From: an uncultured Cytophagales bacterium
GTDB taxonomy: Bacteria; Bacteroidota; Bacteroidia; Cytophagales; Amoebophilaceae
Length of the DNA: 64,000 nt
NCBI GenBank assembly: GCA_946547305.1
Contig: CAMNOX010000001.1
Span: 95,799-159,798 of the forward strand
Reading direction: 5' to 3'
Every line of letters begins with the position of its first letter. The stretch's first letter is position 1. Positions 16,486 through 24,620 of this stretch are shown here, in pieces. The notes below the pieces were generated by a model. That model made no database searches and was not told the origin of the DNA. It saw only the letters and a program-made list of their open reading frames with translations. The translations under genes were made by a program, and so were the position numbers.

Positions 16486-17163
16486 CTATTCCCTAATAAT
16501 AACATGTATAGTTGGTGTAGCAGCTTTGTCCTTAGAATTATTAATGTTATATTCTTTAATGGTATGTAAATCATCTAATTGCTTCCCAGCATGGATTAAC
16601 TTAATATTATTAATGTTATGTCCACCACCAAGCTTCCATGAAGCAACTTTTTTTAGCTCAAGTATAGTTTCAGAAGGTTTTACACTTATATTAAATGCCT
16701 CACCTGTTACTGTTCTTAAATCAATATTTATATCTTCCTCATTTCCGTCAACTTCAACTATAATTACTGCACCATTATTGATATTACATTCGTTAAGAGT
16801 TTTACTGTCGTCTGCTAATAACACACCATTATAAGTTAATTTTTGTTTTTTTGATAGAAGCGAGTTATTAGCCTTAAAAATTTCAAATTTAAGTTCAGAT
16901 ATTGTGGCTTTTGGGGCAATTGTAACAGTACAAATAGGTTTATTTTTCCCTCCTACATTTTCATTTATGGTAATATTTATCTTTTTACCTCCAGGTTTCA
17001 CTGGACCATGACTACCTTGATTTGATTTCTCTTTTGAATTAGTTTTACTACCATTATTACTAGGTTTTTTTTTACAACAACAACCAGAATAAATAAAATC
17101 GATAGATATTAGTACTAACAGTATAAATTCAATTCTAGATTTTAATACATTTTTCATAAACAA
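16486..17163 (-). CDS. Secreted protein with two tandem ubiquitin-like domains
   Basis: 225 residues: signal peptide ending IYSG (27), tag CCCKKKPSNNGSKTN (28-42), linker, then two ubiquitin-fold domains at about 61-138 and 144-224. Domain 2 is unmistakable. DLRTVTGEAFNISVKPSETI parallels ubiquitin's VKTLTGKTITLEVEPSDTI, and KLIHAGKQLDDLHTIKEYNI parallels [20 protein letters not shown], keeping the Ile44 and Lys48 equivalents. A short insertion (SKDKAATP) precedes the last strand. Domain 1 is more diverged (KLTYNGVLLADDSKTLNECNI). The protein ends VIIRE with no C-terminal Gly-Gly, so conjugation by the canonical E1 route is unlikely. It may be a non-covalent ubiquitin mimic, perhaps acting in the host (inference). 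Upstream TATACTTAA motif. Confidence 0.85.
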   Translation of the reverse strand: MFMKNVLKSRIEFILLVLISIDFIYSGCCCKKKPSNNGSKTNSKEKSNQGSHGPVKPGGKKINITINENVGGKNKPICTVTIAPKATISELKFEIFKANNSLLSKKQKLTYNGVLLADDSKTLNECNINNGAVIIVEVDGNEEDINIDLRTVTGEAFNISVKPSETILELKKVASWKLGGGHNINNIKLIHAGKQLDDLHTIKEYNINNSKDKAATPTIHVIIRE

Positions 17164-17170
17164 ATTATAA

Positions 17171-17180
17171 TTAAGTATAA
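17171..17180 (-). promoter_or_regulatory. TATACTTAA motif
   Basis: ttatacttaa on the minus strand, 7 bp before the ATG of the ubiquitin-like gene; identical to the copies at 12649 and 13558. Confidence 0.45.
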
Positions 17181-17238
17181 AAAAATAATTAAGAAAAAAA
17201 ATATGAATAAAAAATTTTACCAGTAAAATGCTATATGT

Positions 17239-18185
17239 CTAAGTTGCGGATTCCCGTATAGTTAAATTGAATTTTTGTATGTCCTCATATTTTAATATAG
17301 GTGTATAAAAGCCATTTGTATTCGGATTACTATTATCAATATGAGAGGCTCCATCACTTTCGTATTTATACCACATTCCATCAGAGCAGTAAATAGGAGT
17401 TTTAATGTTCCCACTAATGTCGAGGCGACTAATCATTTTAGTATTATTTTCAAAATTATATATAAGATATGTAATACTATTAGATAAATTAATAAATATG
17501 GCAGATTTTTTATCATTTATTCTTTTATCTGCGCACAAATGCTCATCCTTACTAATTCTTAATTTATAATCTAACAAATTGAGAGATTTTACTAGTCCTT
17601 CTAATGTACATTTATTGCTGTTAATCGTAAAATATTGGTTAGCTTCTGGATTAAAGGTCACATTTATTTTAACTCTAATACCTCCAATAGTTTTGCTATT
17701 AATTTTATTAATTATAGACGTGTTATCTTCATCAATAATTCCTGTCAATCTTCCATATTTTATTGAATATTCCCCATTTTCACTTTTTTCACACGACCAC
17801 TGTGTTGTTATACATGCTCGATTAGTATTTTCCCTATTATTCATATATTCTGCCAAAGCGTTAATTATATTTGTTTTTTTCTCTTCCTCTTTTTCCTGTT
17901 TTTTAGTATGCTTAATATGTTTCTCAGTATTAATAATAATTGGCTTTGAACCTGATTCTTTTGAATCCTTATCATTTTTAGTAGATTTAATATTTAACTT
18001 TTTTTATCTACTAATGATCTACTACTCTTTTTAGGCCCCTTATTTTCTTCAATATTTCTTGACCTACAACACTTACAGCAACAACCACCATTTTTCCCAC
18101 TACCAGCAATAAAATCAATTGATGTTATTATTATCAATATAGACAATAACTTATGTTTCAAAATACTCTTCATAAAATTACACAT
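17239..18185 (-). pseudogene. Secreted CCCKCC-tagged protein, frame split at an A7 tract
   Basis: The 5' part (18185 to 17994) encodes a signal peptide and GGCCCKCCRSRNIEEN, then stops after LVDKKS. The 3' part carries the paralogous C-terminal domain (CITTQWSCEKSENGEYSIKYG, LVKSLNLLDYKL, HLCADK, INLSNSITYLI, YEDIQKFNLTI). The two frames meet at a run of seven A (T7 on plus, 17999-18005). Adding one A joins them into a continuous 315-codon protein with a plausible Lys-rich linker. It may be a pseudogene, a slippage-rescued gene or a sequencing error. If the 3' part were translated alone, its first Met would be near 17856 and it would lack a signal peptide. The cluster CCCKCC...IEEN recurs in the USP-like protein at 53566. 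Confidence 0.7.
17999..18005 (-). repeat. A7 tract at a frame break
   Basis: Seven A on the minus strand, exactly where the two halves of the gene at 17239-18185 change frame. One additional A restores a single reading frame. Confidence 0.7.
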
Positions 18186-18186
18186 C

Positions 18187-18196
18187 TTAAGTATAA
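18187..18196 (-). promoter_or_regulatory. TATACTTAA motif
   Basis: ttatacttaa on the minus strand, only 1 bp before the first ATG (MCNFMKS...) of the 17239-18185 gene. This favours the Met four codons later as the true start and a very short leader. Confidence 0.45.
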
Positions 18197-18213
18197 AAGA
18201 ATTTGTTGAAATA

Positions 18214-19085
18214 TCAAATAGAAATTATATTTGTTACTAATCCCAATTTTGTGTCCCATCTTTGTTTCCCATCTTCAGATTTATAGTCTCTTAATAAATC
18301 ATCAATACTTGCCATTTCATTTTCTATGTCCTCTTTTGTTACTGTGTCAAACTTACGATAGAATGCAGGTGAACAATAACATGTACCTATATTAGTTTCA
18401 GGGTTGATTAAATGACATCTATCAATATAACAATTTGCTTCTTTATTATAGTAATAAATACTACCTCTAAAACTAAAAGTGTCGATAAAGTCAATATCCT
18501 TTTTTAAAATAAAAGTTATATTTTTGATGGTTAACTCTGGATGTTCACTTCTTATTTCTTGTAACATTCTAGAATGATTACCATAACATTTTACGTTTCT
18601 GAATTTGTTTGACGAGTCATCTGATTCAATCATTTCTATACCAGAAGTATATATTAGATTATAATTCGTGAAATTATAATAAAAATTAAAGTTGTCGGTA
18701 AAACCTTCCTGTTCCTCTTGATACTTATTTTTAAAATTTAGGCTTAATTCAATACAATTTTCTTTATCTGATTCAATAGCTAGATTATAAGAACTATTTA
18801 TTTCATCATCTGTGGCATTTATTCAATATTTTTTTAATAGTTCCTTCACTTTAGAAATATCTTCATTTGACATTTTAGCAATGATTTTAGGTGGCTGTGT
18901 TGACTTAATCGGGTTTGTATTATCTTGTATTTGGTTCGATTTAATTATTTGTTTAGAAGGAATTAGTGGTTTTTGCGTATTTGAGAATTTATCGTTTATT
19001 TTATCTCCTTCACAACAACATTTAGCATTGATAGTTGGCTTACATAAGCAGGTAAAAGTTAATATAAATAATACCCTATATAATT
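18214..19085 (-). pseudogene. Decayed secreted CCC-tagged protein gene
   Basis: In one frame I read a signal-peptide-like stretch (YRVLFILTFTCLCKPTINA), the tag KCCCEGDK, a polar linker and MSNEDISKVKELLKKY. Then comes an in-frame TGA (18823-18825), after which the same frame continues (INATDDEINSSYNLAIES...) to the end of the gene. The C-terminal part has GSIYYYNKEANCY and VTKEDIENE, at positions matching LNNSLLYKI and TKEDINKF of the paralogous-domain family. No ATG precedes the signal-like stretch in frame. The longest intact Met-initiated piece is 18214-18633 (139 codons). A broken start plus a nonsense codon argue for a pseudogene. Confidence 0.65.
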
Positions 19086-19960
19086 TTATATTCTTTTGTA
19101 ATATAGAATTGAGTCCTTTTGAATATTATAGTCACCGAAAGTCCTATTATCTTCTAACATTTTGCCTGTAAAGAATAAATTAAATTGATTTTTCTCTAAA
19201 TTAATTGTTGGCGAAAATTTTTCTTTAAATTTTCCTATAGTATCCTGCGGGTTAATATTAATATATTTAACCGCATCATGTTCCTTATCTTTAATATCAC
19301 GTATACCTATTTTTATATCATGGGTTTTATTTTATATATAATATGCACACGATCATTATTTGCAATTTTATAATCTGCAATAGTACGTTCGTCATCATTT
19401 AAGTGGTTGCCATTATGGATTAATCTAAAATCCTCGCTAGTACATTCTTCTTTTTTTGAAATTATTTCTTTAAGCTCACGTACTGTTTCAGAATGTTTAA
19501 CAGAGATGTGATCTATTTTTCCAGTTATTGTTTTTGTTTTAATATTTATTATGTCTTCGGGCGTACTATTCATTTCAACTACTACCTGCATGCCATTAAC
19601 AACCTTGTATTCTGCAAGAGTTTTATTGTCGTCTGCTAATAAATTATTATTGATGCTCAAATTCTGTTTTTTTGATAATAAAGAATTGTCAATCTTAAAA
19701 ATTTCAAATTTAAGATCAGCAACTGTAGTATTTTTGTTAATTACAATATTTCCAATAAGATTATAATCATCCCCTTCTTTTTTTACTATGTTAACAGTTA
19801 CATTATTATTAACTGGACCTGGAACTGGCTTACTTGTTAAATTAGTTTTACCACCATCATTACTAGGTTGCTTTTTGCAACAACAACCACCATTTGTGTT
19901 TAGATTTGTGGTTAATATTCCAACTAACACTATTACAAAAAATTTCATATTCACATGCAT
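19086..19960 (-). pseudogene. Secreted protein with three ubiquitin-like domains, third frameshifted
   Basis: The intact 5' frame (19960 to 19313, 215 codons) encodes a signal peptide ending NTNGG, the tag CCCKKQPSNDGGKTN, and two ubiquitin-like domains at about 53-130 and 137-212. Domain 2 starts IKTKTITGKIDHISVKHSET and has RLIHNGNHLNDDERTIADYKI. It stops at 19313-19315. Immediately downstream, in another frame, a third domain runs to a TAA at 19086: IKIGIRDIKDKE..., then FFTGKMLEDNRTFGDYNIQK, very close to ubiquitin's [19 protein letters not shown]. One inserted base would give a 291-residue triple-ubiquitin-like protein. None of the domains ends in Gly-Gly. The truncated two-domain product could still be made. 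Confidence 0.75.
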
Positions 19961-19962
19961 AT

Positions 19963-19973
19963 TTTAGTGTAAT
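19963..19973 (-). promoter_or_regulatory. TTACACTAAA motif (TATACTTAA variant)
   Basis: ttattacactaaaa on the minus strand just before the ATG at 19960; a diverged copy of the array motif. Confidence 0.3.
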
Positions 19974-20055
19974 AAAAACATGCAGTTAAAATAAATTTAA
20001 TTTAAAAATATAAAAAATAGTGCAGTTACTAAATTAAATTATTAGCAAATTAATA

Positions 20056-21435
20056 ATGAATAATAAGTTAAATTTACAGGATATAATTAATTATTGTAAA
20101 GAATATGGGTTTATATTCCAATCTAGTGAAATATATGATGGGGTACAAGCCATTTATGATTATGGGCATTATGGATCATTATTAAAACAAAATGTTAAAA
20201 TGGAATGGTTAAAAGAAATGATTCAAAAACACAATAATATTGTAAATATAGATTCTTCAATAATAATGCATCCGAATATTTGGAAAGCGTCTGGGCATGT
20301 AGATAATTTCGATGATCTGATGATTGATAATAAGGATTCTAAAAAACGTTATAGGGTAGATGTTTTTTTTGAGCAATTATTAGAAGATGGTAAAATTAAT
20401 CAGGCTTTATTCGATAAATGTAATCAATTAATAAATGATAATGATTTAGAAGGTATTTATAAACTTATTGTTGATAATAATATAAAATGTCCCATTTCAA
20501 AGACATGTAATTGGACTAATGTACGACACTTTAATCTAATGTTCAACTTTAAAGATATAGATAACAATACAATATATTTAAGGCCTGAAACTGCTCAAGG
20601 AATATACGTGAATTTTTTAAATATACAAAGATCTACAAATCAAAAAATACCTTTTGGAATAGCTCAGGTAGGTAAAGCTTTTAGAAATGAGATAATAGCA
20701 AGGCAATTTACATTTAGAATGAGGGAATTTGAACAAATGGAAATGCAATATTTTATAAAACCAGGAGAGGATGATAGGGTAAAATACTACGAGTATTGGA
20801 AAGATGAAAGAATGAACTGGTACATTAATGTATTAGGAATTCCAAAGGAGAAGCTAAGATTCAAACCACATGAAAAATTGGCCCATTACGCAAAAGCAGC
20901 CGTAGATATAGAATATGAATTCCCATTTGGTTTTAAAGAAATTGAAGGGATACATTGTAGAGGGGATTATGATTTAACTAACCACGAACAATACTCAAAG
21001 AAAAATTTACATATTTTAGATCCAGAAACTAATGAAAAATATATTCCTAATATCATTGAAACCTCATGTGGTTGCGACAGGATAATTCTGATGTTACTTT
21101 GTGAATTTATAACTAGAGAAAAAAATGAAAATAAAGAAAGATATGTTTTTAGAATTAACGACAATCTAGCGCCGCTAAAATATGCGATATTACCATTAAT
21201 GAAGAAAACTGAACTTACAGCAATAGCTGAAAAGATCTACGATGATTTAAAACTCAAATATATGTGCAGTTACGATGATTCTGGTTCAATAGGGAAAAGA
21301 TATACTAAAAATGATATTCACGGTACATTAAAATGTATCACTGTAGATTATCAAACGTTAGAAGATAATACAGTTACAATTAGAGATAGAGATACAATGA
21401 TCCAGCAACGAATAAAATTGACGGATATAATTTGA
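20056..21435 (+). CDS. glyS: Glycyl-tRNA synthetase (dimeric, single-chain type)
   Basis: Class II enzyme charging tRNA-Gly. It starts LQDIINYCKEYGFIFQSSEIYDG, the usual opening of alpha2-type GlyRS. Motif 2 is RPETAQGIYVNFLNIQ followed by PFGIAQVGKAFRNEI, with REFEQMEMQYF after it. The motif 3 region has a Cys pair, ETSCGCDRIIL, where many GlyRS have a more canonical GxxR. The C-terminal anticodon-binding domain is present (LAPLKYAILPL...DDSGSIGKRY). 459 residues is slightly shorter than usual. It is transcribed divergently from the effector array, with 95 bp between them. Confidence 0.95.
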   Translation: MNNKLNLQDIINYCKEYGFIFQSSEIYDGVQAIYDYGHYGSLLKQNVKMEWLKEMIQKHNNIVNIDSSIIMHPNIWKASGHVDNFDDLMIDNKDSKKRYRVDVFFEQLLEDGKINQALFDKCNQLINDNDLEGIYKLIVDNNIKCPISKTCNWTNVRHFNLMFNFKDIDNNTIYLRPETAQGIYVNFLNIQRSTNQKIPFGIAQVGKAFRNEIIARQFTFRMREFEQMEMQYFIKPGEDDRVKYYEYWKDERMNWYINVLGIPKEKLRFKPHEKLAHYAKAAVDIEYEFPFGFKEIEGIHCRGDYDLTNHEQYSKKNLHILDPETNEKYIPNIIETSCGCDRIILMLLCEFITREKNENKERYVFRINDNLAPLKYAILPLMKKTELTAIAEKIYDDLKLKYMCSYDDSGSIGKRYTKNDIHGTLKCITVDYQTLEDNTVTIRDRDTMIQQRIKLTDII

Positions 21436-21471
21436 AGTTTTTTCATTATAATTTTTTTCCCAAATTATATT

Positions 21472-21481
21472 TTATACTTAA
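21472..21481 (+). promoter_or_regulatory. TATACTTAA motif
   Basis: ttatacttaa on the plus strand, 12 bp before the ATG at 21494; exact copy of the motif from the minus-strand array, here upstream of a plus-strand relative. Confidence 0.45.
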
Positions 21482-21493
21482 ACTAGCTGGTTT

Positions 21494-22393
21494 ATGAAAA
21501 GTGTATTAAAGTTAATCCAATATATTTATGTTTTGACATTAATTTCAATTGATTTTATTTATTCTGGTTGTTGTTGTAAAAAGAAACCTAGTAATAATGG
21601 GAGTAAAACTAATTTACCAGGTAAGCCGAGTTCAGGTCCAGGGAGACCAAGCACCCCAGTATTTGATACTGTATTTTCAAGATATTTAGAACGTTTAGCG
21701 AGTGTCGTTGATGGTTATATTAAAGTAAAAATTGCAAATAGTAAATTTAAGGTGACTTGTAGACCCTTCGGTTCAAATGGTAGAATTTATATTGAATTTG
21801 GTAAATTTCAAGCATATAGTGTAGAAATAAAAAATGTAAACGAATTTGATGTAAGTGATTTAAATTCTGCTAAAAATTTAGTTTTCGGACTGACTATAGG
21901 ATCATTTGTTGGTGGTTCTAACTATAATTTTGAGGATGGGAAAATTACATTGCAAGCACTATGTGAGCATATTAATACACTTAATTCCAAGGACAGTGGG
22001 GTATATGTTGAAAATACTAATACACATTATTTGAAAGTTAGTGTACATGAACCCAGAGATAAGCCTTGTGTATATAGTACAAAGTATATTGATTTGTCTA
22101 ATGGTGCATTGTATACTATAATGTATAATGATCAATCTGACGATATGCGCGATATGCTTCGTTACAGGTGTTTTGGATTAATAGAAGAAGGTGAAGGTAA
22201 AGGGCAAAAGATGTTTGTTACAAGTTTAATTGGGTATGTGAACGATCCGACTGGAAAGTTAGGTGAATATAAATATACTCCTTCTGGAAAATCTTGTGGT
22301 ATTACTCAGGAAGATTTTAGGAATTTTTTAACTACAGATAAGAATCTTACAGAAGCTAAAAATATAGCGAGCCTTAGTATCAAATTTGAGTAA
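21494..22393 (+). CDS. Secreted CCCKK-tagged protein, distant paralogous-domain member
   Basis: 299 residues. The signal peptide runs to IYSG (24), and the tag CCCKKKPSNNGSKTN (25-39) is identical to that of the ubiquitin-like gene at 16486. A Pro/Gly/Ser linker follows. The C-terminal domain shares features with the 12695 family: RIYIEFGKFQAYSVEI, an ALCEHINTLNSK helix, HYLKVSV, YIDLSNGALYTI and a late ITQEDFRNFL. No catalytic motif is seen. It is the only member of this group on the plus strand and on the other side of glyS, so the family has spread by duplication and inversion. An inverted-repeat terminator follows. Confidence 0.75.
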   Translation: MKSVLKLIQYIYVLTLISIDFIYSGCCCKKKPSNNGSKTNLPGKPSSGPGRPSTPVFDTVFSRYLERLASVVDGYIKVKIANSKFKVTCRPFGSNGRIYIEFGKFQAYSVEIKNVNEFDVSDLNSAKNLVFGLTIGSFVGGSNYNFEDGKITLQALCEHINTLNSKDSGVYVENTNTHYLKVSVHEPRDKPCVYSTKYIDLSNGALYTIMYNDQSDDMRDMLRYRCFGLIEEGEGKGQKMFVTSLIGYVNDPTGKLGEYKYTPSGKSCGITQEDFRNFLTTDKNLTEAKNIASLSIKFE

Positions 22394-22417
22394 TAGTTTT
22401 TTTATTATTACGTTTAC

Positions 22418-22446
22418 ATTATAAGAGACATTGATCATCTTATAAT
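22418..22446. terminator. Inverted-repeat terminator
   Basis: Perfect 9-bp inverted repeat attataaga (22418-22426) / tcttataat (22438-22446) with an 11-nt loop, 25 bp after the stop at 22393. A+T-rich stem, no long T run directly after. The rest of the gap to 22574 shows no gene. Confidence 0.45.
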
Positions 22447-22573
22447 ATTCTTTAGTCTAATAAATCACTAGCAATAGTTTTTAATTTAATCAGTTCTTGA
22501 TATCACTTGCTTTGTTTTAAAGAAAAAATACATAGAATTTTTTTTTATATAACAATTTATATAAACAACTATT

Positions 22574-24613
22574 ATGTTTGCTATGTCTAAATGTTTGGTG
22601 TTGGTTTCTGCATTTATTAGTTGTAATATTTATGCAGGTGCAGGCTTTTCTTGGTTTAATAAATCAAAAGATAAGAAAACAAAAGATGCTTCTGTAGGTA
22701 AGGATAGCTATAAAACAAAGGTTGGTTATGATTACATAAGTATCGATGAGTTTTTTGATTTAAATGATGTAAAAAACGCTGTAATTCGTATTTTTGGAGA
22801 AGAATTTGTGAGAGTTAATAAAGATCTAATAATAAGTGTAAATGATGGCGAAAAACAAAGTATTGTGTCATGTATAAATGCAAAAGAGAGTTCTGGCCAT
22901 CATAATGTGAATAGTGGGAAGAGGTTGAATATTAGTTTTATATCTGCAGATCAAACTGTGACTGATACTTTTGTTTTCTATGAAAATCAAAAATTTAGTG
23001 ATGCGCTTGTAGAAGTTTTCAAGAAACATCAACATCTTAAAAATGGCAACTTGTACTATTTATGTAATGGCGTTATGATTGACATAGATAAAACATTTGC
23101 TGAAAATAGGATTAAGGATAATGATGTTATCTTGATAAATGTTAATGAGTATGAAGAAGAAGTTCATATCCAAAACAAGGGTCGCAAATTAAGTATTAGA
23201 TTTTTATCAATGGATCAATCTGTTAATGTCACTCTAGATTGTTATGAAAACCAAAAATTCAGTGAGGTTGTTTCAGAACTCTTTAGGAAATATAAACACT
23301 TAAAGAATGATAAAACTTACTTTTTATGTGATGGTGGAAAGGTTAATGAGAATAAGACATTTTCCGAAAATAAACTAAAGAATAACAGTTCTATCATGAT
23401 ATGCGTTGATGATGATGATAATGAAGAAGCCGTTAATAATGGTAAGTTGTTACATATAAAAATTTCAGGTACTTCGATTGGTATAAATTATACATGTACT
23501 TGTTATGATAGTCAGAAATTTAGTGATATAAGTGCTATGTTGGTTAAGAAATATCCGGAGTTCAGGAATAAAGAATTATATTATCTATATAATGGTAATA
23601 TAGTTAGTGTAGATAAATCACTGAAAGAAAATAAGATAACAGATAATGCTTCTATACTTGCATATGAAGTTGACGATGAATTAGAAAGTGATGATGTAGA
23701 GGCTGGTAGATTAACACGTGTAAATATTAAAATTTATATTGGCGATAAGAAACAGATATCTAACATAGATGGAATATTCTCAGGTTGTGACAAGGTAAAG
23801 AGAATTAGTATAAGTAATAATATTATGAGTGAAGGTATTGTAAGTATGAATAACATGTTTGCAGGGTGTAGTTTACTTGAATTATTACCTGATTTGACTA
23901 AATTGAATACCAATAATGTAAGGTCAGTTGATGGAATGTTTTATGGATGTGATAGGTTAAATAATATATCGAAAAATATTGGGCGAAAATTCTTGAAGAA
24001 ATTTGGAATAAACTTTGATGATGTAGCTAGTCATAATGGTTATTATTATTACTTTGATGTAAATTTGTATTTTGATGTTAATAAAGTCTCTGGTGTTAAA
24101 GAGGTTAAAATATTTGGAAATAAGTTTATTGAAAATAATAGTGAGAATGTAAAAATTTCTATAAACAATGGTGAGTTAGTGAAAATGTGTTCACATGTTA
24201 ATTCGAAATACGTTGTAAATGGAGAAATACGTATTAAGTTCTTCGCTAAAAATAAAGATTTATTGAGAGATTTAAGTGGTATGTTCGTTGAGTGTAAGCT
24301 GATAAAGTCTATAAGAGGTTTAGAAAATGTTGTCAACAAGAATGTGGTTGACATGAGTTACATGTTCCAAGGGTGTGAATTGTTGACTGATGTACCAAAT
24401 ATGTCTAAATGGGATACATCAAGTGTTAGGAATATGAAGGCTATGTTCTATAGATGTAAATCAATTAAAGATGTCGATGCAATATATACTCTGAATACCA
24501 CTAGAGTAGATAATATGGAGAGTATGTTTGCAAATTGTAAATCGCTAAAGAAAATAGATGCTTCTAAGCTTGGGAATAAAAATACTATAAAGAAGAAAAT
24601 TTATTCTAAATAA
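22574..24613 (+). CDS. Secreted protein: three ubiquitin-like domains plus BspA/DUF285-type repeats
   Basis: 679 residues. The signal peptide ends CNIYAG (about 22); there is no Cys cluster. Three consecutive ubiquitin-fold modules of about 76 residues lie at 116-191, 204-279 and 291-366. Each has a first strand (KLSIRFLS), a helix starting ENQKFSEVVSELF, then YFLCDGGKVNENKTFSENKLKNN, which copies ubiquitin's layout [22 protein letters not shown]. They resemble each other more than ubiquitin. Residues about 395-465 and 570-665 contain DUF285/BspA-like units (MSYMFQGCELLTDVPNMSKW, MKAMFYRCKSIKDV, MESMFANCKSLKKI). An atypical BspA unit lies between. It is probably an exported host-interaction protein; ubiquitin mimicry and ligand binding by the repeats are inference. 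It ends 8 bp from the convergent rsmA. Confidence 0.8.
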   Translation: MFAMSKCLVLVSAFISCNIYAGAGFSWFNKSKDKKTKDASVGKDSYKTKVGYDYISIDEFFDLNDVKNAVIRIFGEEFVRVNKDLIISVNDGEKQSIVSCINAKESSGHHNVNSGKRLNISFISADQTVTDTFVFYENQKFSDALVEVFKKHQHLKNGNLYYLCNGVMIDIDKTFAENRIKDNDVILINVNEYEEEVHIQNKGRKLSIRFLSMDQSVNVTLDCYENQKFSEVVSELFRKYKHLKNDKTYFLCDGGKVNENKTFSENKLKNNSSIMICVDDDDNEEAVNNGKLLHIKISGTSIGINYTCTCYDSQKFSDISAMLVKKYPEFRNKELYYLYNGNIVSVDKSLKENKITDNASILAYEVDDELESDDVEAGRLTRVNIKIYIGDKKQISNIDGIFSGCDKVKRISISNNIMSEGIVSMNNMFAGCSLLELLPDLTKLNTNNVRSVDGMFYGCDRLNNISKNIGRKFLKKFGINFDDVASHNGYYYYFDVNLYFDVNKVSGVKEVKIFGNKFIENNSENVKISINNGELVKMCSHVNSKYVVNGEIRIKFFAKNKDLLRDLSGMFVECKLIKSIRGLENVVNKNVVDMSYMFQGCELLTDVPNMSKWDTSSVRNMKAMFYRCKSIKDVDAIYTLNTTRVDNMESMFANCKSLKKIDASKLGNKNTIKKKIYSK

Positions 24614-24620
24614 TGTAAGT

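Noticed and set aside
18823..18825. TGA as a reassigned tryptophan codon
   Set aside because: Housekeeping genes here use TGG for Trp and some genes end in TGA; only decayed genes would benefit from reassignment.
11700..20000. Insertion sequence or integron behind the effector array
   Set aside because: No transposase, integrase, terminal inverted repeats or target duplications were found; homologous recombination between paralogues explains the pattern.
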